The position numbers and the translations under genes are program-made. From Clostridia bacterium (GTDB lineage Bacteria > Bacillota_A > Clostridia > Christensenellales > Aristaeellaceae), in NCBI GenBank assembly GCA_017530275.1, contig JAFXMP010000108.1:1-5932 (forward strand): a stretch of DNA of 5,932 nucleotides, given 5' to 3'. This document shows positions 1 to 4,271 of the stretch, one piece after another (positions within the stretch are counted from its first letter, which is position 1; every line of letters begins with the position of its first letter). The notes under the pieces are model-generated. The model ran no database searches. It saw nothing but the letters and a program-made list of their open reading frames with translations, and had not been told where the DNA came from.

Positions 1-33
1 GACCCAGATCGTGTTCGCGGGAGAGTACGTCAT
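1..33 (-). CDS. N-terminal 11 codons of a gene running off the left edge, possibly a branched-chain aminotransferase
   Basis: An ATG at 33-31 on the minus strand opens a frame reading MTYSPANTIWV up to the window edge. It lies about 80 nt downstream of a near-consensus promoter on the same strand. A GGAAG sequence eight bases before the ATG could serve as a modest ribosome binding site. The spacing of A, N, I, W and V resembles the start of IlvE-type branched-chain aminotransferases, where E. coli IlvE reads MTTKKADYIWF. Eleven residues are far too few to assign a family, so the IlvE idea is only a suggestion. That a minus-strand gene starts here is moderately supported by the promoter and leader. 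Confidence 0.45.
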   Translation of the reverse strand, partial: MTYSPANTIWV

Positions 34-60
34 CTTTCTCACTTCCGTTTCCGTTAGATT

Positions 61-111
61 ACCAACAAAAAAGGCGCCGGGTGCGTTCAGCACACCCTTG
101 CGCCTTGTTGG
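61..111 (-). terminator. Terminator-like hairpin in the leader of the left-edge gene (possible attenuator)
   Basis: Read on the minus strand, GGCGC (104-100) pairs with GCGCC (77-73) and GGGTG (97-93) pairs with CACCC (83-79), with small bulges. Six T residues follow immediately (72-67). Outside the stem, CCAACAA (111-105) and TTGTTGG (68-62) are also complementary and could extend or compete with it. The hairpin begins within about ten bases of the predicted transcription start, so it sits between a promoter and the left-edge ATG. It could be an attenuator, the end of a very short RNA, or a backstop terminator for the gene at 277-927. Confidence 0.6.
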
Positions 112-120
112 AATGATGGC

Positions 121-149
121 ATTTTATGCCAGGATAAGCCGTTTGTCAA
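121..149 (-). promoter_or_regulatory. SigA-type promoter for the left-edge gene, -10 inside a palindrome
   Basis: On the minus strand, TTGACA lies at 149-144 and TAAAAT at 126-121, separated by exactly 17 bp. The predicted start of transcription is near 114. The -10 lies in the centre of a 15-bp palindrome (TGGCATTTTATGCCA, 117-131), which could be a repressor operator or may be coincidental. Confidence 0.7.
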
Positions 150-221
150 GGGGAAAACAATCAAAATACAATGGCCATACCGCCCCCTCGGCCGATCAAA
201 AGGCGTTCAGTTGGGAATCCG

Positions 222-257
222 GCGATAAGAAAACCTCTTCCCGCAGGCGAGAAGAGG
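222..257 (-). terminator. Intrinsic terminator of the 216-residue hypothetical gene
   Basis: On the minus strand, CCTCTTC (257-251) pairs perfectly with GAAGAGG (240-234) across a 10-nt loop and is followed by TTTTCTTATC. It begins 19 bp after the stop codon of the gene at 277-927, the expected place for its terminator. Confidence 0.8.
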
Positions 258-276
258 GCAATGCTTTAGGCTTATG

Positions 277-927
277 TCACTTTTGCTTTTTCGCGGCGCT
301 TTGCTTGCGAAGCTCCCCGTCCAGCGTCTTGAATACAGACTTGGGGCTCGCTTCATCCAGAAGCTCAGCCATTTTCAGCACCTGCGCTTCCGTCAGCTTT
401 TTATTGCCGATAACCGTTCTGAATTTGCTGCATACGATGTACGTGCGGATCTTTTTGAGAGCAGCGCCTTCTTCAAACATGGAGCGGACGACTTTGCTGG
501 CATGGGCGAAGCGGATCAGGTCGCGGTTGAGCAGCTCATAGGACAGTTTTCCGTTCTTATCGGTGTAATGATCAACCAGCTTTTGATATTCAACGCTGTC
601 GATGAATACCTCTTCCTCGGCCGCTTCTTCGGCCGCTTCAGGCGCGACCTCTTTCACGGCTTTCTTTTCCAAACGAACGCCGCCGCGCTTCTTGTAAGGC
701 ATGCCTGCGGTAAGCTGGATCGCTTCCTTGAAGGCGGCCTGGGGATACAAGTCGGCGGGGGTGTTGGCCGCCGGAATGGCGTCTCCTGAAGTTTTGCTGA
801 TGGAAGCGATGCCCGGCTGGTCCATGTCATAACGAAGGATCGTGATGCCCGATCCGCCGGCTGTCAGCTTTTGCCGAAAAGCGACTGCATCTATCACTGT
901 CAGATTTACAATGTCTGTCCGAATCAT
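277..927 (-). CDS. Hypothetical protein, 216 residues, two regions joined by an Ala/Glu-rich linker
   Basis: I do not recognise this family. The start is secure: the ATG at 927-925 is preceded by AAGGAGG (941-935) at 7-bp spacing, and a promoter and a terminator bracket the gene closely. There is no signal peptide or membrane segment, so the product is probably cytoplasmic. Residues 1-85 form a mixed N-terminal region containing SGITILRYDMDQPG. Residues 88-107 are a charged linker rich in Ala, Glu and Lys. Residues 108-205 look like a mainly helical domain (EYQKLVDHYTDKNG, NRDLIRFAHAS, LTEAQVLKMAELLDE) that could bind a protein or nucleic acid partner. The tail is basic (AAKKQK). It appears to be a single-gene unit. 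The function is unknown and nothing nearby suggests one. Confidence 0.85.
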   Translation of the reverse strand: MIRTDIVNLTVIDAVAFRQKLTAGGSGITILRYDMDQPGIASISKTSGDAIPAANTPADLYPQAAFKEAIQLTAGMPYKKRGGVRLEKKAVKEVAPEAAEEAAEEEVFIDSVEYQKLVDHYTDKNGKLSYELLNRDLIRFAHASKVVRSMFEEGAALKKIRTYIVCSKFRTVIGNKKLTEAQVLKMAELLDEASPKSVFKTLDGELRKQSAAKKQK

Positions 928-950
928 AAAGAATCCTCCTTTTTTATTTT

Positions 951-979
951 ATTATATCATTTGGGGGAGGAGATGTAAA
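951..979 (-). promoter_or_regulatory. Near-perfect SigA promoter of the 216-residue hypothetical gene
   Basis: On the minus strand, TTTACA (979-974) and TATAAT (956-951) are separated by exactly 17 bp. Transcription should start near 944, only a few bases before the AAGGAGG ribosome binding site (941-935). The 5' leader would therefore be only about 17 nt. The consensus boxes suggest strong, activator-independent expression. Confidence 0.85.
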
Positions 980-1009
980 GAATTGCGTTTCCCGGGTTCC
1001 CGGCTTATG

Positions 1010-1348
1010 TTATTCGGTCACCTTCATCATCCGGTACCCGATGCCTACATGGGTCTGGATCATTCCGGTCAGGAACCGATCCAGCCGATCCATGAGCCAG
1101 TATCCGAACAGACCGGTCACGCATACGGCGGATGCTGCGGTAAACAGCCTCGGCATGAGAGATCGCTGGAACCGCATAAAGAACGTATAAAGATCATTTG
1201 GGTCCGCGAGCAGGGCAAGGAATCAGAAAAACGCCGACAGCGATCATAAATACCGCCCCCCGGCCTTCCGAAAAATGCATGGAAACAGCTGCCAGATCGT
1301 TGCCGCTCGGGGCTTTGATAGCGGTCGGAGCCCTCCTGTGGGCGCGGC
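1010..1348 (-). pseudogene. Frameshifted remnant of a small membrane protein
   Basis: No single intact frame spans this stretch, but neighbouring minus-strand frames give protein-like segments. A C-terminal segment of 70 codons (1222-1010, TAA stop at 1012-1010) contains LADPNDLYTFFMRFQRS, then a hydrophobic stretch around AASAVCVTGLFGYWLM, and ends MMKVTE. Just upstream, a second frame contains MIAVGVFLIP from an ATG at 1247, which would join the first as a membrane helix if one base were removed near 1225. Further upstream, a run of six Gs (C on the plus strand, 1255-1260) marks another possible frame change. The family is not recognised. Alternatives are sequencing error, or a short intact gene confined to the C-terminal segment, although that segment has no obvious start. 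Confidence 0.4.
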
Positions 1349-1361
1349 TTTATACGCAAAT

Positions 1362-1380
1362 TCATGATGACGCAGATCCA
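1362..1380. repeat. Exact 19-bp repeat, copy 1 (intergenic)
   Basis: TCATGATGACGCAGATCCA here recurs exactly at 2204-2222 inside the kinase gene, where it encodes part of the phospho-acceptor region. An exact match this long is not expected by chance in a 6-kb window. It may mark a small duplication or a remnant of a second kinase gene. Confidence 0.75.
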
Positions 1381-1412
1381 TTCCAATCAAGAATTCTGTG
1401 TTGCAGGATTTT

Positions 1413-1436
1413 TATAATCATCAGAGAATGTATAAT
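1413..1436 (+). promoter_or_regulatory. Candidate promoter region of the two-component operon (two TATAAT boxes)
   Basis: Two exact TATAAT hexamers lie at 1413-1418 and 1431-1436, the only good -10 boxes upstream of the kinase gene on this strand. Neither has a convincing TTGACA-like -35 at 16-18 bp. The promoter is therefore either weak or dependent on an activator. Use of the downstream box gives a leader of roughly 75 nt before the kinase start. Confidence 0.45.
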
Positions 1437-1518
1437 ACTGCCATCCGAGCGTATTCCTATGATGCAAATACTGGCAAGAACACTCCGGCTTTGACAGAAG
1501 GGAGGAAGCGCGCATTTG

Positions 1519-2781
1519 ATGTTTGACCTTGGCACGCCGATGGTGCTTTCCCCCTTGTTGCTTTTGCTGCTGGGGCTGGCCTTCACCGTGGGGATCGATC
1601 CTTATATCCGACGGGAGCACAGGCGGACCATGCTGGTCATTGCGGTACTGTGCCTGACGCTGATCGCACAGAATTACTGGGATTATTCCCTGACCGTTGG
1701 GCTTCCGCGGCAAACGCTCAGAACGATCGTATCCATCTACGGATACTCCGTTCGGCCGGTCATTCTGATCCTGTTCATGTATATCGTTCAGCCGACGGGA
1801 AAACGCTGGTGCTGGTGGATCCTTGCGGGGCTGAATGCGGCGGTCTATCTGACTGCGGTTTTTTCGCCTGTCAGCTTCTGGATCGACCGATCGAACCATT
1901 ATCACGGCGGTCCGCTCGGTTCTTCCTGCCTCGTTGTCAGCATGATCCTGCTGATGAGCTTGCTTGTACAGACGTACCAAAGCCGCAAACCCGCCCGAAA
2001 ATGGGATGTTTGGATCCCGATCTTTGTGATCGTCATGATCGTTGCTTCCATATATCTGGATTACAGCGATACGGAAGGTCAGCATCCGATCTCATTCCTG
2101 ACCATCGCCATCGTCGTGGGCAGCGTGTTCTATTACATCTGGCTGCATCTGCAATTCGTCCGCGAGCATGAGAACGACCTGATGGCGTCGCAGCGCATCC
2201 AGATCATGATGACGCAGATCCAGCCGCATTTCCTGTTTAACGCCCTGAACACCATTCGCGCGCTGTACGCCAAAGACCCGCCCCTGGCGGACAAGACGCT
2301 GGAAAATTTCAGCACGTATCTAAGGCAGAATCTGGAATCCCTGAGCCAAACGGATCTGATCCCCATTTCAAAGGAAATGGAGCATACCCGGCTGTACGCG
2401 GAAATCGAAATGCTGCAGTTCCCCAATGTTCAGATGGAATACCACATGGAGGATGAAGAGTTTGAAATCCCGGCGCTGACCGTTCAGCCCCTGGTGGAAA
2501 ACGCCATCTGCCACGGCGTGCGCACAAAAAGGAATGGCTTGGTGACTGTTACGATCGTACGGGAAGAAAACGTTCACCGGATCACGATACAGGATAACGG
2601 CGTAGGCTTTGATCCGGATCAGAAAGCGGATGACCAAGAAACCCATATCGGCCTTCAAAATGTAAAGGATCGCATCGAACAGATGTGCGGCGGGAAAATG
2701 ATCCTGCAAAGCGAAATCGGATGCGGAACCAGCGTGACGCTGCTAATCCCGGACAGCGCGAAAAAGGAGCAGGGAACATGA
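1519..2781 (+). CDS. LytS-type sensor histidine kinase with seven N-terminal membrane helices
   Basis: This is a membrane sensor that should autophosphorylate on His and pass phosphate to the regulator encoded next. The N-terminal half has about seven hydrophobic segments (near residues 9-27, 37-51, 69-90, 97-116, 135-152, 165-182, 191-210) and no large extracellular domain, as in kinases that sense peptides or membrane signals. The His_kinase domain follows, with the LytS-family motif TQIQPHFLFNALNTIRAL and acceptor H237. The ATPase domain shows an N box (LVENAICHG, N328), the G1 motif DNGVGF (359-364) and a G2 region (HIGLQNVKDRI). All catalytic motifs are intact. The start is uncertain: GGAGG (1501-1505) is 13 bp before this ATG, and a TTG at 1516 has better spacing. 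The stop overlaps the next start as ATGA, so the two genes are translationally coupled. The ligand is unknown, though the nearby peptide gene is a candidate. Confidence 0.93.
   Translation: MFDLGTPMVLSPLLLLLLGLAFTVGIDPYIRREHRRTMLVIAVLCLTLIAQNYWDYSLTVGLPRQTLRTIVSIYGYSVRPVILILFMYIVQPTGKRWCWWILAGLNAAVYLTAVFSPVSFWIDRSNHYHGGPLGSSCLVVSMILLMSLLVQTYQSRKPARKWDVWIPIFVIVMIVASIYLDYSDTEGQHPISFLTIAIVVGSVFYYIWLHLQFVREHENDLMASQRIQIMMTQIQPHFLFNALNTIRALYAKDPPLADKTLENFSTYLRQNLESLSQTDLIPISKEMEHTRLYAEIEMLQFPNVQMEYHMEDEEFEIPALTVQPLVENAICHGVRTKRNGLVTVTIVREENVHRITIQDNGVGFDPDQKADDQETHIGLQNVKDRIEQMCGGKMILQSEIGCGTSVTLLIPDSAKKEQGT
2204..2222. repeat. Exact 19-bp repeat, copy 2 (inside the kinase gene)
   Basis: This copy overlaps the codons for MMTQIQ just before the phospho-acceptor His of the kinase. 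The identical sequence occurs upstream of the gene at 1362-1380. Confidence 0.75.
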
Positions 2782-3593
2782 ATATCATTTGCGTGGACGA
2801 CGAACCCCTGGCCGTGGAATATACCCTGAAACAATGCATGCAGCTGCCTGAAATCAGTCAGGCCCAGGGCTTTACCGACGCCCGGGAGGCGCTGGATTGG
2901 CTCCGGGATCATACGGCGGAGCTTGCGATCCTGGATATCAACATGCCGGGGATCGACGGCATCGCCATGGCCGCGCAAATCAAACGGCTGCATCCCCAAA
3001 CGGCCATCCTGTTTCTGACCGCGTATAAGCAATACGCTTTCGACGCCTACGCCGTGCATCCCACAGGGTATCTTCTCAAGCCCGTATCTTTGGAAAAGCT
3101 GGCGTCCGAGGTGCGGTATGCGCGCAAAGAAAAGCAGGAGGTCTCGCCGCCGCACATCCGCATCAAAACCTTTGGCAATTTTGACGTTTATATCGACGAT
3201 CAACCTATTAGCTTCAAGCTGGCGAAGAGCAAGGAAATTCTGGCGTACCTGGTGGATAAGCAGGGCTCCGGGGTCACGCGGGCGGAGGTTTTCGCCGCCG
3301 TGTGGGAGGACGGATTCTACGACCGCGGGATGCAGAAGCAGCTGGACGTATATATCCGCTCGCTTCGGGAATCTCTGCGGGAATACGGCGCGGAGGAAAT
3401 TTTGGAAATGGAAAAAGGCACCCTGCGCGTCCGGCCGGAAGCCTTCGTTTGCGACGCTTATCAGTTCTTTGCCGGTGACAGCGACACGATCAACGCTTAT
3501 CGCGGGGAGTACATGAGCGCTTATTCCTGGGCCAGCATAACGGAAAGCATCCTTTCCTGGAAAACCAATCAAACGCAAATATTCAATAATTGA
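2778..3593 (+). CDS. Response regulator: receiver domain plus SARP-type winged helix and short BTAD-like tail
   Basis: This is a cytoplasmic transcription regulator, 271 residues, partner of the upstream kinase. The ATG at 2778 overlaps the kinase stop (ATGA) and has AAGGAG (2764-2769) at 8-bp spacing; a longer upstream reading is not needed. Receiver domain: acidic pair D7-D8, phospho-acceptor D53 in LDINMPG, T81 and K101 (LLKP). After a short linker, residues 128-225 form an OmpR-like winged helix of the SARP type (IRIKTFGNFDVYID, FKLAKSKEILAYLVDKQG, TRAEVFAAVWED, KQLDVYIRSLRESL). Residues 226-271 resemble only the beginning of a BTAD domain (CDAYQFFAGD, YRGEYMSAYSWA). LytS-type kinases are usually paired with LytTR regulators, so the SARP output is notable. 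SARP proteins activate promoters carrying direct repeats, and such repeats lie 48 bp downstream of this gene. The gene ends at a strong terminator. Confidence 0.92.
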   Translation: MNIICVDDEPLAVEYTLKQCMQLPEISQAQGFTDAREALDWLRDHTAELAILDINMPGIDGIAMAAQIKRLHPQTAILFLTAYKQYAFDAYAVHPTGYLLKPVSLEKLASEVRYARKEKQEVSPPHIRIKTFGNFDVYIDDQPISFKLAKSKEILAYLVDKQGSGVTRAEVFAAVWEDGFYDRGMQKQLDVYIRSLRESLREYGAEEILEMEKGTLRVRPEAFVCDAYQFFAGDSDTINAYRGEYMSAYSWASITESILSWKTNQTQIFNN

Positions 3594-3597
3594 ATAC

Positions 3598-3640
3598 AAA
3601 GCCGCTTTTTTTCAAAGAAATTTGGAAAAAGGCGGTTTTT
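3598..3640 (+). terminator. Very strong terminator ending the two-component operon
   Basis: CCGC at 3602-3605 pairs with GCGG at 3632-3635. Pairing continues almost unbroken (T run against A run, then CAAA against TTTG) to a GAAA tetraloop at 3617-3620. Five T residues (3636-3640) follow, and AAA (3598-3600) precedes the stem. It starts a few bases after the regulator stop codon and separates the operon from the promoter immediately downstream. Confidence 0.9.
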
Positions 3641-3674
3641 CTTTGGACATCCTTTGGACAGCGCTTGCTACAAT
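3641..3674 (+). promoter_or_regulatory. Candidate SARP-activated promoter: two CTTTGGACA boxes and a TACAAT -10
   Basis: Two identical 9-bp repeats, CTTTGGACA, occupy 3641-3649 and 3652-3660, so their period is 11 bp, one helical turn. The -10 box TACAAT is at 3669-3674, leaving exactly 8 bp after the second repeat. The hexamer at the normal -35 position (GACATC, 3646-3651) is not -35-like, as expected for an activator-dependent promoter. Known SARP targets have direct repeats at 11-bp steps with the last repeat about 8 bp from the -10. Regulation by the SARP response regulator encoded just upstream is inferred from this match. Transcription would start near 3681. Confidence 0.72.
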
Positions 3675-3706
3675 GAATCAAACCAGATGGAAAGAAGGCC
3701 GGATCA

Positions 3707-3991
3707 ATGACGCGAAGCGAAAGGATCGGCGAATTGAGTCCGGATCAGCTGGAGCAGTTTAGCGGCGGCGCGCCCGCACTGGGGATCTACAGGCTGGGCT
3801 TTCGCTTCAAAAACGAATCCATGCAGTATTTCAAATCGTGCGTCGGAGAGGACGTTTATTCAAAGGCCATGAACTGTGACGCGGGACGCGCGCATCACTA
3901 TGTCGTCGCCCGAACGCTCCTGGATCAAGCGGATTGGGAAAAATTCGTGTGGATCGAAGAGCACGGCTCCCTGAAAGGCTTTCCGGGATAA
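3707..3991 (+). CDS. Double-glycine leader peptide (candidate secreted bacteriocin, RiPP or signal peptide precursor)
   Basis: This is a 94-residue precursor-like protein. Residues 9-21 read ELSPDQLEQFSGG. Relative to a cleavage site after G21, L is at -12, S at -11, L at -7, F at -4 and GG at -2/-1, the anchor pattern of double-glycine leaders cut by C39-peptidase ABC exporters. The predicted mature part is about 73 residues (APALGIYRLGF onward to SLKGFPG). It has two cysteines (C45, C57), aromatic clusters and mixed charge, and resembles no bacteriocin or RiPP core I know. The ATG at 3707 has AAGAAGG (3692-3698) at 8-bp spacing. It lies directly after the SARP-box promoter and shares TAATG with a following mini-frame. 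No exporter, peptidase or modification enzyme is in the window, so the secretion route and role remain inferred. Alternatively it is a cytoplasmic protein with a fortuitous GG motif. Confidence 0.75.
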   Translation: MTRSERIGELSPDQLEQFSGGAPALGIYRLGFRFKNESMQYFKSCVGEDVYSKAMNCDAGRAHHYVVARTLLDQADWEKFVWIEEHGSLKGFPG

Positions 3992-4013
3992 TGCTCCGCC
4001 GCATGAGAAATCA

Positions 4014-4241
4014 TTGAATGCTTGGCCTTGCGGCTTTGAAATAACAGGAGGCAAGAACGATAACGAAAAAGAAGCGATCCGGGCGCTTATGGAAACCATG
4101 CCTAAGCAGGCCGGCGAAATCCGATTGTTCGCGGAAATTTTCTCCGCCATGGGCGAACAGAATGAAAAATGGCGGAGGCAGCAGATACTGCGTCTGCTCA
4201 CGGAAAGCCCTGTTGCTTTTTTTGAGCAGATTCATGTATAA
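4014..4241 (+). CDS. Small hypothetical protein downstream of the GG-leader peptide
   Basis: An open frame of up to 75 residues gives a plausible helical, charged protein (KEAIRALMETMPKQAGEIRLFAEIF, then QNEKWRRQQILRLLTE, ending FFEQIHV). The family is not recognised. Its position right after the peptide gene would suit an immunity or accessory protein, which is a guess. The start is problematic. The listed TTG (4014) has only a weak ribosome binding site. A perfect AGGAGG at 4046-4051 has no in-frame ATG, GTG or TTG at usable distance, and the first in-frame ATG is 4089. The frame is open back to 3975, so a damaged start is possible. The peptide stop forms TAATG at 3989-3993, opening an 8-codon frame whose TGA (4015-4017) overlaps the TTG, which could allow reinitiation. 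The stop lies inside the next gene's -10 box. Confidence 0.5.
   Translation: MNAWPCGFEITGGKNDNEKEAIRALMETMPKQAGEIRLFAEIFSAMGEQNEKWRRQQILRLLTESPVAFFEQIHV
4193..4230. repeat. 8-bp inverted repeat flanking the -35 of the SH3 protein promoter
   Basis: TCTGCTCA (4193-4200) and TGAGCAGA (4223-4230) are perfect inverted copies separated by 22 bp. The gap contains TTGCTT, the candidate -35, and a seven-T run (4217-4223 region). It could be an operator pair or a weak RNA hairpin at the end of the small ORF. Confidence 0.5.
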
Positions 4242-4242
4242 T
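4213..4242 (+). promoter_or_regulatory. Promoter of the secreted SH3-domain protein gene
   Basis: TTGCTT (4213-4218) and TATAAT (4237-4242) are separated by 18 bp, and transcription should start near 4249. A strong ribosome binding site AAGGAGG (4257-4263) lies 8 bp before the ATG at 4272. The -10 box overlaps the stop codon of the preceding small ORF, so this gene can be expressed separately from the peptide unit. Confidence 0.7.
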
Positions 4243-4271
4243 AAACACAATGACTTAAGGAGGAAAAGAAC

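Noticed and set aside
992..1003. CCGGGAACCCGG as a terminator for the remnant gene
   Set aside because: The stem is only four base pairs with no T run on either strand.
1489..1496. CTTTGACA upstream of the kinase gene, resembling either a SARP box or a -35
   Set aside because: It is single, lacks one G, is directly followed by the ribosome binding site, and has no -10 box downstream.
2655..3599. A 314-codon minus-strand open frame opposite the response regulator
   Set aside because: It is a shadow of the receiver-SARP gene, whose catalytic and DNA-binding motifs are intact on the plus strand.
3621..3626. TTTGGA as a third, upstream SARP half-box
   Set aside because: It lies in the terminator stem, 21 bp from the next box instead of 22, and matches only six positions; the hairpin alone explains it.
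4035..4052. A second possible double-glycine motif (FEITGG) in the small ORF
   Set aside because: The anchor positions do not fit: position -7 is Gly instead of Leu or another hydrophobic residue, and no ELS-type leader precedes it.
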